DNA of 64,000 nucleotides from Latescibacteria bacterium UBA6620. Lineage in GTDB: Bacteria > Latescibacterota > UBA2968. A program made the translations under genes and the position numbers. Positions 18,401-25,990 of the stretch are shown piece after piece. The number at the start of each line of letters is the position of its first letter. Position 1 is the stretch's first letter. The notes below the pieces were generated by a model that saw only the letters and a list, made by a program, of their open reading frames with translations, was not told where the DNA came from and did no database searches. Location of the stretch: NCBI GenBank assembly GCA_002433075.1, contig DJHM01000015.1, positions 125,103-189,102 of the forward strand, in the 5' to 3' direction.

Positions 18401-20273
18401 ACGGACCTGTCAAGTCGGCCAAAGCGGCATCACCCGGGGAAACCCGGACGACAGAAGTGACCGGTGATACGGCCGTCTTCTGGACATACTGAACAGCGAG
18501 CGAATCCAAAGCTTCGGACAGCTCGACGAGAGGGTTTGCCGTGTCTCCGTTTACGGTCGGAGCACTCGAATTGGCCGGATCCGTCGGAGCACCAGCCGTC
18601 GTCGGGAAGACACTCCGGAACTGCGGTGGGAAACCGTCAAATTTCACGCCAGCCTGAGTATCCGTGCCCTTGTTACCCACACTGTCCTTTACGGTGATCG
18701 TGAAATCACCCGTATGACCAGCACTGTCCGAGAAGTTGAGCAGGAATCCACCGCTCAGATCATAGGTTGCGTTGGTTTTAGCGACCAATGCCGTAACCTG
18801 AGCTGCGGCGGCTGAGGTGTCATACTCCGTCTTCGAGGTCTTGTACTTGATATCGATCGAAGTAACACCCTCGGAAACCTTGAACTCGGCCGGATTCAGG
18901 TTGAACGTGGTAGATGTGGCTGCCGTTCCATCCGTCAGGTTCGTAATCGAAAGACTGGAGGATGTTATGAGAGCCGTGAAGCGACTGCTATCCTTCAGCG
19001 CGCCCACAGCCTGCTTTGCCGCGGCGACCTTGGGTCGGGCGGTCGTAATCGACGGATTCGTGAGATCCATCACGTGAATGATCGGATCGGTCACAGGATC
19101 CGGCGTCAGGCTGTCCTCATCAGAGGAGTGGCTCAAGTTGCCGGCGCGATCCTCCAGGAACGCGGCTGCAACGATGCGTCGGTTGTCCCCGACATACTTG
19201 GGGTCACCCGAAGCCTTCGACAGGGTTTGGAGTATGGACTCTGAAAGTACAACAGAGTCAGCTACCGCGCCCGTCAGCAATTCATTGAATGTGAACGTGA
19301 AACTGACGATGGCACTGTCAGCAGCGTTTCCAGCAACCACGTCAACAGGATCGGCAATGTAAAGAATACCCGTCGAGCCCGAAGGCGGGTTGGTCACTGA
19401 GAAACTGCCCTTAAGCGTGTCGCCCGTGCCGAAGGCCTGACGAGGCACGTTGTCATTGCCTGTCGCGCCTACAACATCAGGATTCCCACCCGTGTGGCCG
19501 TCGTCGGCAATCTGGGAAGCGTCCGTCGTCCAGGTTGAAGTCGGGAAGCGCTGGTTACCCTTGGTGGAACCAATGGTATCAGCATTGACACCCGTTCCAC
19601 CGACTGTGTTGTCATCACCGAGATCGATATCCTCATCGATCTTGACGCTCGAGATCGAACCGACAGGTCGGTTCGAGTCAAGGCCGAACACCACGCCGTC
19701 ACCCTCGTAACCGAAGGAGGTTCCATTCGTATCCGTTCCGACGGTCAGGGTTGTGGTGCGCAGGTTGTTGAAGGCTGCTTCGGTCGATCCATTAGCGACC
19801 TTTGCAACAACGGCCAGGTTCGCCGTGCTGACTTCAGCGCCAGAAGTGGCCGTGATGGTCCACGTGAAGGTAACTTTCTTGAAAGAACTCTCACCATCGA
19901 CATCCTTCTGGGCAGCTGTGACAGCGGCCGAACCGTTCAGGTTTTTCACGAACTCGGTGCCTGAAGCAGCCGTCTGCGCGCCGCTATTACGAATCGCAAC
20001 ACCATCGTTCATCGTCGACGTAATCACGCCTGCCGTCAGTGACGTATCCGCCACAATAGCGACGACGATATCGTCGGGGGCGATGGTCGTGAGATAATGA
20101 ACTTCGACCTCAATCTTATCGCCGATGCCCGCGAACGAACCGTTCGAGGGTTTGGTCACACGAAGACGGACGCCGTCGTTGTCGCCCAGAATCGTCTGAG
20201 CAGACACGGTGCTGGGAAGCACGGCGAACATCAGTGCAACCAGCAGAAGGCTTCCAATTTTCTTGAGGGTCAT
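15444..20273 (-). CDS. Giant secreted modular surface protein (dockerin- and cohesin-like, T9SS-type tail)
   Basis: 1609 residues. It has a signal peptide ('GSLLLVALMFAVLPSTVSAQ') and a long series of beta-sandwich/Ig-like segments (about 30-1290). A dockerin-like region with two repeats, 'DFDDFLGFAGAFSKSKGE' and 'ADLNDDEIVDFTDFLAFAG', lies at about 1305-1355; the second has the D-x-N-x-D-x-x-x-D calcium-loop pattern. A cohesin-like domain ('VLTGQTVTVNVSLSNAAALN', about 1373-1517) and a FlgD-like sorting tail beginning 'LLQNFPNPFNPETTIKYNL' follow. I find no cysteine. It has a strong Shine-Dalgarno (AAGGAGAGG), a consensus promoter about 400 nt upstream and a structured leader. That suggests an abundant surface or S-layer-like protein, which is inference. 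Confidence 0.85.
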   Translation of the reverse strand: MTLKKIGSLLLVALMFAVLPSTVSAQTILGDNDGVRLRVTKPSNGSFAGIGDKIEVEVHYLTTIAPDDIVVAIVADTSLTAGVITSTMNDGVAIRNSGAQTAASGTEFVKNLNGSAAVTAAQKDVDGESSFKKVTFTWTITATSGAEVSTANLAVVAKVANGSTEAAFNNLRTTTLTVGTDTNGTSFGYEGDGVVFGLDSNRPVGSISSVKIDEDIDLGDDNTVGGTGVNADTIGSTKGNQRFPTSTWTTDASQIADDGHTGGNPDVVGATGNDNVPRQAFGTGDTLKGSFSVTNPPSGSTGILYIADPVDVVAGNAADSAIVSFTFTFNELLTGAVADSVVLSESILQTLSKASGDPKYVGDNRRIVAAAFLEDRAGNLSHSSDEDSLTPDPVTDPIIHVMDLTNPSITTARPKVAAAKQAVGALKDSSRFTALITSSSLSITNLTDGTAATSTTFNLNPAEFKVSEGVTSIDIKYKTSKTEYDTSAAAAQVTALVAKTNATYDLSGGFLLNFSDSAGHTGDFTITVKDSVGNKGTDTQAGVKFDGFPPQFRSVFPTTAGAPTDPANSSAPTVNGDTANPLVELSEALDSLAVQYVQKTAVSPVTSVVRVSPGDAALADLTGPFMVTLSDTLTSEKQYVLQIFQRDLAGNVSITTAQTLTYDADFQNPDADEFLVVQANKAVVAGQALSLTITAKDSALSASASTTIKAVTHDAAATLRIAEIASSKKAAHTKFTIAGTGVTDNGDGTAALDAEGWNLGVRTVTVKSTGTIDKFVVVVEQMTGTAVDFDGQTADTLSVEAADFRAYAVKVMEDGVETTGVGGDFTVSVQPTDEFGNPSAKRIVQAGGTAANPAASDSLNLLASKIDSSNVLAEIFVEFSANMGDAQVPQGPQAVAEGGTSFTAVAPDRGGDGLIISVRTYNADGDTTNYDVTAATKYLEATGSSASLTFVAAGETLPTPEVALTAPATLLVQDYKGADGSGDQGGFVVVSFTGVEGSVSQYRLYREVTVSSGLDADGNLVAIDPTPKMVPWATFDAVTDGDDIGRHVVPTLDGIASTWGIAAERGGSSSSQTSASKRVFTKQLVQNMVSFLGVDPNRVLSTEELGQVFAPSKDYVKSIIGDQKDLGFAALDIDFAALVGGTKTIPQSIRTQSSQIVSSATTLTEEPVKAIDDLPPAAVEGAGGTFDGANVSLEWKVSSDDRVVGTMSYLGYSIPIAGVDRYEVWRGESTESLTLLTTLDAGKTTFVDEEVPGVSNVIYRIDAADLDNVTTGDQLNVALLAARQPFLTADGEPVYIIILGGATPLTQDFDDFLGFAGAFSKSKGEAGFLLQADLNDDEIVDFTDFLAFAGAFNREAVAPAGTKIIPTPQLPGVNDNVELALSLSDSKVLTGQTVTVNVSLSNAAALNGFGFELLYDTENFEYVESVPAEQDLLKSGGAETPLLLAHLEEAGQLMVANAVVDGAPVSGHGEVVSLTFRVLREFEENARFEIADGVVFDHEQLSNPVVTLGSLSVESTPTEFALLQNFPNPFNPETTIKYNLAEGTNVSLRIYNVVGQVVRTLVAEPQSAGRYTVRWNGTDDRGVSVSSGIYFYEIRSSGFQDVKKLMLLK

Positions 20274-20407
20274 TACACCTCTCCTTGAAGTGGATAACTC
20301 AAAGGCAAAAAAGTCGTATTCGAGCCCATAGAGTCACTGCTGGAACTATTACTCGCTCTCACAGCCGACCCTGTCTGACCAGGGTGTCGTGAGAGCCGGT
20401 CGTTCAT
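20273..20407 (-). CDS. Putative 44-aa leader ORF coupled to the giant surface protein
   Basis: An open frame of 44 codons starts at ATG 20407. Its TAA stop shares the A of the giant protein's ATG (TAATG), so ribosomes finishing it could restart on the main gene. It begins 'MNDRLSRHPGQTG' and is Ser-rich in the middle, with no recognisable family. A second, 5-codon ORF (20404-20418: Met-Leu-Ser-Gln-stop) with AAGGA 8 nt upstream overlaps its start as ATGA. The two-tier hairpin at 20355-20396 lies inside its codons. It could be chance; the double overlap is what makes it worth listing. Confidence 0.4.
   Translation of the reverse strand: MNDRLSRHPGQTGSAVRASNSSSSDSMGSNTTFLPLSYPLQGEV
20355..20396 (-). 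promoter_or_regulatory. Two-tier hairpin in the leader of the giant surface-protein mRNA
   Basis: An outer 8-bp stem (GCTCTCAC / GTGAGAGC) encloses an inner 6-bp stem (ACCCTG / CAGGGT) with a 6-nt loop. It sits about 80 nt before the main start codon and inside the putative leader ORF. There is no U-run, so it is not a terminator. It does not match any riboswitch class I know. The rest of the 20274-20666 leader is A-rich on the mRNA strand and holds nothing else I can name. Confidence 0.5.
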
Positions 20408-20672
20408 TGCGATAACATCCCTCCCTTCCTTAGTGTTTTTTTCCTGCATGCATTAAAAATACTTACTTTTCGCTATTTGTTTTCTTTTTGAATCTTACTT
20501 ACTGTTTTTAAATCACTTAACCCTGGTCCCGGCTTAACCTCCCCTTGATGACACTACACATTTAAACCCAACAAAGAGAAACGCCTTCGCCTCTGGCGCT
20601 GCGGGCGCAAGTCGTTGTTTTTTTGACACTTATATCCAAAATTCTCGCAACTGTGTCCAAAGTGACGGCCTA

Positions 20673-20701
20673 AGTATACGGATAGCAAAATGGGCTGTCA
20701 A
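20673..20701 (-). promoter_or_regulatory. Near-consensus sigma70 promoter of the giant surface-protein gene
   Basis: On the minus strand: -35 TTGACA (20696-20701), 17-nt spacer, -10 TATACT (20673-20678). It is the best promoter in the window. A start near 20666 gives a leader of about 390 nt, unusually long for this compact genome. Confidence 0.75.
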
Positions 20702-20801
20702 GCTAATTCTCGGTGATCCAAATCACGTATGCAAACGCATTTACCACGCTTTTTGACGAACGGAATCAGGCCGAAATTTTCACCATCCAGGAACAGATTT
20801 C

Positions 20802-21413
20802 TCACTGATTCAGGCGTCCGATTTCGTCTCTGATCCTAGCAGCCTCTTCGTAATCTTCATCCGAAACGGCTTTCTTTAGCCGACCCTTGAGAGACACTAG
20901 CAAAGCGTCTCCGTCGGGTACTACCTCAGGGAGAGCCTCGACGGTTTCGGTCTCCTGATCGGGTTCCTCACCCCAGATCGCAGGTCCGTCCTCGCCTTCA
21001 ATGGTCAATCCCGCTTCCTGAATCACCTGAGGATCGGCAAAAATAGGCGCCTCGACGCGTAGAGCGAGCGCAATTGCGTCACTCGGCCGCGAATCAATGG
21101 TGAAGGAACCATCCGTCCCAGAAAGCGTAATCTCTGCAAAGAAAGTGTCGTCCTTGAGGGCATTGATGACGATGCGATCGACCTTCGCGCCGACCTGTTC
21201 AACCACCTGGCGCATCAGATCGTAGCATATTGGCCGGGGTGGCGGTTCGTTGTAGATCTCCATGTAGATAGCCGTCGCTTCGAAGTTGCCTATTGAAATC
21301 GGCAGGAACATTCGCTGCTCCTTGTCTTTGAGCCAGACGAGCGGTCTGTTGCTGTTGGGCTCCGGGGCGACCCCCACAACCTCCATTTCGACGATTTCAG
21401 TTCCTTCAGCCAA
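20802..21413 (-). CDS. Bifunctional nuclease (DUF151) domain protein with C-terminal UVR motif
   Basis: 203 residues from a TTG at 21413 that has AAGGGGA 6 nt upstream. The open frame continues to 21650, but the extra codons look non-coding. Residues about 5-140 form the DUF151/BFN domain ('EVVGVAPEPNSNRPLVWLKD', 'FLPISIGNFEATAI', 'IDSRPSDAIALALRVEAPIF'). The last 35 residues carry a UvrB/UvrC-like UVR motif ('RLKKAVSDEDYEEAARIRDE'). DUF151 proteins are linked to DNase/RNase activity or stress response. The BFN-UVR pairing is common in bacteria but its cellular task is unclear. Confidence 0.85.
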   Translation of the reverse strand: MAEGTEIVEMEVVGVAPEPNSNRPLVWLKDKEQRMFLPISIGNFEATAIYMEIYNEPPPRPICYDLMRQVVEQVGAKVDRIVINALKDDTFFAEITLSGTDGSFTIDSRPSDAIALALRVEAPIFADPQVIQEAGLTIEGEDGPAIWGEEPDQETETVEALPEVVPDGDALLVSLKGRLKKAVSDEDYEEAARIRDEIGRLNQ

Positions 21414-21454
21414 CAGACTTCCCCTTTGAACGTTCGCAACCAACGACTTTGGGC

Positions 21455-21484
21455 AATATAAGACCACAAATCCGCGACGCGCAA
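21455..21484 (-). promoter_or_regulatory. Possible promoter of the DUF151 gene
   Basis: On the minus strand, TTGCGC (21479-21484), an 18-nt spacer and TATATT (21455-21460), about 40 nt before the TTG start. The -10 is good but the -35 is weak. Confidence 0.35.
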
Positions 21485-21570
21485 GCGGTCCGTGGATATG
21501 GAATTGCAACTCCCACACGGTCCCCTTACATTCATCCACACCCACTCGATCTGTAAATGAAAGGCCCTGA

Positions 21571-22498
21571 ATGAAGCGTTGGATCCTGGTTCTCCTCCTG
21601 CTGGTCGCCAGACACGGGACCGCGCTTTCCGATGTCCCTTTACTCATCAACTAACAGGGACAACTCACCGGGACGTCAGGGGCCGAAGTTGAACTTACGT
21701 TTCGACTCTTTCCGACGGATTCTGGCGGAGAGTCCCTATGGGAGGAAACACACACCGTCGCGACCTCAGGCAGTGGATTCAGTGTGTTGCTTGGCAGCCT
21801 GCTCCCACTGCCCGATGCAGTGTTCGAGTCGGAGAATCTGTAACTGTCGCTCTCAACCGAGGACGAGGAGCTGGTTCCCAGACAGCGGATCGTCAGCGTG
21901 ATTTTCTCAATGAAGGCAGGAGTGGCGGAGAATGTCACCCCGAGCACCATCACGCCATCGGCCATTCAACTCATCGATGGACAGGGATTGTGGAACTCGG
22001 AAGGCCTCGAGACGGGGACCCTCAAGGTGGACAGCCTCGTGGTTGGAGAGACCCCAGTCATCAACAGCAGCGCAACCTGGGTGGGACCCTCCCAACCAGC
22101 CCAGTCCACAAGACTATACACGATCGTTGTTCTGGATTTTGAGGGGATGTTGTCTTCTTCGATCAGGATTTCTAGTCCGTCGGTTTCGATCAGTTCATCG
22201 ATGTCGAGGGACCCGTCACACTTGAGTTCGATTGCGCCTTCAACTGGCCGCGAATTTTCCTTTCGAGGTTCGAATGGCCTACAAGCAGGTCGCACCGGAC
22301 AATCTCAATCTCGGGCCCATCGGCTCGATTGCGGCAGGGTTACCCGCACCAACCCGTGACAGAATCGGCACCACGGTCCAAAGCTACGGAGTTCTCAGGG
22401 ACGTCCAGACTGGGAACTACCGGGTCTGGGTTGAGGGTCACGGTGATTCGAATGTGACCGTCATCCGGGGACAGATCGTGGTCAAGTACTACAGGTAG
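21571..22498 (+). pseudogene. Decayed gene for a secreted tail-fibre/collar-like protein
   Basis: From ATG 21571 one frame reads a signal peptide ('MKRWILVLLLLVARHGTA'), then 'LSDVPLLIN', stop TAA (21652), 'QGQLTGTSGAEVELTFRLF', and later 'PDAVFESENL', stop TAA (21841), 'LSLSTEDEELVPRQRIVSV'. This is a family whose intact members read 'LINYQG' and '..YL.....LTPRQ..VSVPYAFKA', so both stops replace an expected Tyr. Coding similarity then moves to a second frame containing a TAG near 22174, and to a third frame ending 'VTVIRGQIVVKYYR' before the TAG at 22496. At least three nonsense codons and two frameshifts make it non-functional. Its original role is unknown. Confidence 0.75.
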
Positions 22499-22559
22499 GC
22501 TGAAGCCGCGTTAAATCGTTCAACACAACAAGCACACAGTAGGGAATCGGAACAAAGCC

Positions 22560-23513
22560 ATGAGCGCCTGTTGTGGACCAAAGAGACCCTCCGAATCTCC
22601 CCGCCAAAGCCAGGGCAGGTGGAGAAACAAGAAGAAAAGGGCTACCCGAGCACGGCTGCCAGGGAACCTTATCGAAATTGGCGGGGGCCCCTTCATCATG
22701 GGAACAGATGATGAGGCCGGGTTTCCTGAGGACGGCGAGGGTCCGACCCGGGAAGTCACCCTGTCCCCGTTTCGAATTGGTGCACACGCGGTGACGAACG
22801 CGGAATTTTCCCGGTTCGTCAGGGCCACGGGCTACAAGACTGAGGCAGAGCAGTTCGGATGGACCTTCGTCTTCCATCTGTTTGTACCTCAGTCCACGGC
22901 GGCAAGAATCGATAGAGTCGTTGAAATCACCCCCTGGTGGTGGCCCGTGGAGGGGGCGTACTGGGCTAAACCGGAGGGACCAACCAGCGACCTCAAAGGG
23001 CGGGGAACCCATCCTGCCGTTCATTTGTCGTGGAACGACACAAGCGCCTACTGTGATTGGATCGGCGGTCGCCTCCCAACCGAGGCGGAGTGGGAGTTCG
23101 CTGCCCGTGGAGGACTGGAGACCCGTACCTATCCGTGGGGAGACGACCTGACCCCCGACGGCACGCATCGATGCAACATCTGGCAGGGCACCTTCCCGGA
23201 TCTGAACGAGGAAAGCGACGGATTCGTAGGTACGGCTCCCGTCGACTCGTTCTCGCCCAATGGCTACGGATTGTATAATGTATCAGGGAATGTCTGGGAA
23301 TGGTGCGCGGACTGGTTCTCGACCGACTACCACAGAACCAGCGATTCACGGAATCCGCGAGGGCCTTCCCGGGGAGAGGCAAAGGCAATGAGAGGCGGAT
23401 CCTATCTGTGTCACGACTCGTACTGTAATCGTTACCGAGTCGCCGCCAGAAGCGCCAATACACCGGATAGCTCGACAGGAAACCTTGGATTTAGACTCGC
23501 GGCAGACTTGTAG
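22560..23513 (+). CDS. Formylglycine-generating enzyme (SUMF1/FGE family)
   Basis: 317 residues. The N-terminus 'MSACCGPKRP' resembles bona fide FGEs. Core motifs are 'GGPFIMGTDDE', 'HPAVHLSWNDTSAYCDWIGG', 'RLPTEAEWEFAARGG' and 'NVWEWCADWF'. Near the C-terminus 'MRGGSYLCHDSYCNRYR' keeps both active-site cysteines (Cys284 and Cys289), which are missing in most SUMF1-like lookalikes, followed by 'SANTPDSSTGNLGFR'. It should convert a Cys in a C-x-P-x-R sulfatase motif to formylglycine, using copper and oxygen. No sulfatase gene is present in this window, so its client is elsewhere. It is 11 nt before the DUF4177 gene. Confidence 0.92.
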   Translation: MSACCGPKRPSESPRQSQGRWRNKKKRATRARLPGNLIEIGGGPFIMGTDDEAGFPEDGEGPTREVTLSPFRIGAHAVTNAEFSRFVRATGYKTEAEQFGWTFVFHLFVPQSTAARIDRVVEITPWWWPVEGAYWAKPEGPTSDLKGRGTHPAVHLSWNDTSAYCDWIGGRLPTEAEWEFAARGGLETRTYPWGDDLTPDGTHRCNIWQGTFPDLNEESDGFVGTAPVDSFSPNGYGLYNVSGNVWEWCADWFSTDYHRTSDSRNPRGPSRGEAKAMRGGSYLCHDSYCNRYRVAARSANTPDSSTGNLGFRLAADL

Positions 23514-23524
23514 AAAGGACCCAC

Positions 23525-23782
23525 ATGACTCGAAGAGGCTTACTGCTTGGCGCGTTGCTGATCACCCTTGTGCTCATCTCCACGCGAACACAGACAGGGG
23601 GACAATCAGCCCCGGAGGCTGCCAGATGGGAATACAAGGTCGTCAACCATAGTCCGTATCTTCGACATGGCGGAAGCGATCTGAACCGGTTCAACGGCCT
23701 TGGCAAGGATGGCTGGGAGCTTGCGGGATCCTACCCGATCAAGGGTGAAGTCATCGTTTCTGTCTTTAAGCGACGTCGCTGA
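23525..23782 (+). CDS. Small exported DUF4177-like protein
   Basis: 85 residues. An N-terminal hydrophobic segment ('GLLLGALLITLVLIST') acts as signal peptide or anchor. A compact domain follows with the DUF4177 pattern 'WEYKVVNHS', 'LNRFNGLGKDGWELAG' and 'VFKRRR'. The family has no known biochemical role. It probably shares a transcript with the FGE gene. Its last 17 nt overlap the 3' end of the convergent ABC-class ATPase gene. Confidence 0.75.
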   Translation: MTRRGLLLGALLITLVLISTRTQTGGQSAPEAARWEYKVVNHSPYLRHGGSDLNRFNGLGKDGWELAGSYPIKGEVIVSVFKRRR

Positions 23783-25457
23783 CCTGAAGACCCCGGATAC
23801 GATTGACGGCGGCCACAATGTCGAGAAGGCGCGGTTGCACGAAGTCTCCACGTAATTCACCGGCGATTTCGTCAAGCTCTCCGGTGAGGCTGGCCTCTTC
23901 GACTTGCCTAAGCAACTCCTTTACCGTACACGGTGTCTCGATCGTCGCTCGTCGGATCCACCGCAAATAATAGCCGATCGCCCGTAATTGATCGCTGCCC
24001 ACGATCTGTTCAATCGAATCAGCCTCCACCGTGATCCCATCGACCTCAACCTGTCGGTTTCTCAGGCGTATCCGATCTTGACCTCGGGCGGGCCAACCCC
24101 CGATCCTCCTCTTCGATAATCGTCCGAAAACAACCCCATCCGTCGGTGACAATTCGCGCATCCTCCCCCCCGCCTCCTTGGCTTCCGAGGTTACGTCGCT
24201 CGCACCATAGGTCTCCATCCGAATCACCAAATCCGCGACATCGAAAAAGTCTCCACTGCTCCCTGCGATAAGAACAGTCGAGACACCCACATCCCCATAT
24301 AGACTTCGAACACGGTCGACATAAGGGGTAATCGGCTCCGTCGCCACGAGTGCACGCATTCTGGAATCGATGGACATGAAGTTCGTCGCCGAAGTATCCT
24401 CGTCAATCAAGAGGGTATCTGCACCAGCTTCTATGGCTTCGATCACATTCGCGGCCTGAGACGTACTCCCGCTGGCATCGGTCGTCGAGAAGCAGTCCGT
24501 CTCCCTGCCCAAGGGCAGAGCAGACACGAAAGGCCGCAAATCAACTCCCGAGATTTCACGACCTTCCTCAGAGCGTATCTTCACGGCTCGGGCTGACGTC
24601 ACGACCCTCTCCCGTCCATCGCCAGGGATATGATTGTAGACACTCTTCTCGATGGCCTTCAGGAGCGTCGACTTACCGTGGTAGCCACCTCCTACGATCA
24701 GGGTGAGACCCTCGGGGATCCCCATCCCTTGAACGGCTCCCGCATAAGGAAGCGTGATTTCCGTCCTCAAAGAATCAGGTGACTCGAACGGGACTACCTC
24801 ACCTTTTGACATTGGCCTGTCATCGTTCCCCGCTCTGCGGGGAAGGAACGCGCCATCGGCCACGAACGCGACCAGGCCCGATGCCCGTAGCAGATCACGC
24901 GCCGCATTCTGGTCTTCGTTCACATCCGCGTGGGCCTCGATCGAACGCACGTCGTGAGCGTGCGCGAACATCACTTCCTCCACGATTCCTGGAAGATCAT
25001 CCAACAGCAGGGTAGCGGCCTGACGACTGTCGATACGACGTCCGCGTGCCGGGAGCCCTACAGTAAACCGCGCCTCCAACTGGGTCCTGACGCAGAAGGA
25101 AGTCCTGGGCAGAATCTCCTGACCGGGTTCAGACATTCGGATCTCACCCGACCGTCCGCTCCCGCGCTTTCGCTCGACCTTCCTGGATGTCACCACGAAT
25201 TCCCGGGTCAGGTAATCGCACAGTGCAACCCTTCGGCTGGTGTTCTCGATCAACGTGAGCGGGAATCCCGCCTGTGACAGGGACACCAAGGTTCGGACGC
25301 GTGTGGGAGAAGCGAACGGGTCGCCCTGAACCCGGTCGATCTTCAGACTGAATCGATCGAACCGATAGGTTCCCCGTAGCCGCTTGTAGGCGGGGTATCC
25401 CTTCCCATCCAGCTCAACGAGCAGCTGACGAAGATCTTCCGCTGAATGTTCAGGCAT
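23766..25457 (-). CDS. COG3044 'ABC-class' P-loop ATPase
   Basis: 563 residues matching the uncharacterised ABC-ATPase family COG3044. The N-terminal domain (about 1-230) has 'GKGYPAYKRLRGTYRF', 'QGDPFASPTRVRT' and 'NDDRPM'. A Walker A variant, 'GGGYHGKSTLL' (256-266), follows, then 'DVSLRPF'-like 'GVDLRPFVSALPLGR', a signature-like 'SGSTSQAANVIEAIEAGAD', and Walker B 'LLIDEDTSATNFM'. There are no membrane segments, so it is cytoplasmic and not a transporter. Relatives are suspected of acting on RNA, but this is unproven. It starts at an ATG with GGAGACGAGGA upstream. Confidence 0.9.
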   Translation of the reverse strand: MPEHSAEDLRQLLVELDGKGYPAYKRLRGTYRFDRFSLKIDRVQGDPFASPTRVRTLVSLSQAGFPLTLIENTSRRVALCDYLTREFVVTSRKVERKRGSGRSGEIRMSEPGQEILPRTSFCVRTQLEARFTVGLPARGRRIDSRQAATLLLDDLPGIVEEVMFAHAHDVRSIEAHADVNEDQNAARDLLRASGLVAFVADGAFLPRRAGNDDRPMSKGEVVPFESPDSLRTEITLPYAGAVQGMGIPEGLTLIVGGGYHGKSTLLKAIEKSVYNHIPGDGRERVVTSARAVKIRSEEGREISGVDLRPFVSALPLGRETDCFSTTDASGSTSQAANVIEAIEAGADTLLIDEDTSATNFMSIDSRMRALVATEPITPYVDRVRSLYGDVGVSTVLIAGSSGDFFDVADLVIRMETYGASDVTSEAKEAGGRMRELSPTDGVVFGRLSKRRIGGWPARGQDRIRLRNRQVEVDGITVEADSIEQIVGSDQLRAIGYYLRWIRRATIETPCTVKELLRQVEEASLTGELDEIAGELRGDFVQPRLLDIVAAVNRIRGLQVSDVA

Positions 25458-25481
25458 TCCTCGTCTCCGGGTACAAATAGA

Positions 25482-25515
25482 GAATGGGCCCTACGGATAC
25501 TCCGTGGGCCCATTC
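25482..25515 (-). terminator. Intrinsic terminator after rplI
   Basis: A 10-bp stem (GAATGGGCCC / GGGCCCATTC) continues past one bulged base into 5 more base pairs (ACGGA / TCCGT) with a 3-nt loop. On the minus strand it is followed by the pyrimidine-rich TCTATTTG. It ends the rpsF-rpsR-rplI unit. Confidence 0.7.
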
Positions 25516-25533
25516 GACAACTGGTTCCTATCC

Positions 25534-25977
25534 CTATTCCTTGACGACCCAGACCTTAACTTTCGCGTCCACCTCCGGGTGGAGCTTAACTGGGACGTCG
25601 TAGACTCCGAGGGCTCGGATCGGTTCATCGAGCTGTATTGCGCGTCGATCGACCTCCAAACCCTGCTCGTTGAGCAGGTCGACGATCTGCTGGGACGTGA
25701 CGGACCCGAAGATGCGATCCTCTTCCCCCACGGCCACCGCAATGTTTACCGAAGCCTTGCTTAGCGCTTCTGCCTTCTGTTCCGCCTCACGCTTCTCACG
25801 TACGAGCTGGGCGCCACGCTGTTGTCTGACCTCCTCGAATAAGGCCTGGTTGCCCTTGTTTGCCACCAAGCCCATCTGCCGGGGCAGGAGATAATTCCTC
25901 GCGTAGCCGGGCTTTACATCGACGACATCGCCCGCAGCCCCGAGGTGTTCCATATCCTGAGTCAGAATGATTTTCAT
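25534..25977 (-). CDS. rplI: 50S ribosomal protein bL9
   Basis: 147 residues from ATG 25977. A longer frame exists but the family N-terminus 'MKIILTQDMEHLGAAGDVVDV' fixes the start. The N-domain motif 'GYARNYLLPRQMGLVA' and the C-domain 'IFGSVTSQQIVDLL' are separated by the long helix, as in all bL9. It is third in the rpsF-rpsR-rplI operon, 13 nt after rpsR. Confidence 0.97.
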   Translation of the reverse strand: MKIILTQDMEHLGAAGDVVDVKPGYARNYLLPRQMGLVANKGNQALFEEVRQQRGAQLVREKREAEQKAEALSKASVNIAVAVGEEDRIFGSVTSQQIVDLLNEQGLEVDRRAIQLDEPIRALGVYDVPVKLHPEVDAKVKVWVVKE

Positions 25978-25990
25978 CGTTCCATCCCCC

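Noticed and set aside
21571..21900. Stop-codon reassignment (TAA read as Tyr)
   Set aside because: Both TAA codons fall at Tyr positions, but prcA, the UBact gene, hisB and the FlhB-like gene all end in TAA at expected lengths, and the same locus also has frameshifts and a TAG. Decay or sequencing error is simpler.
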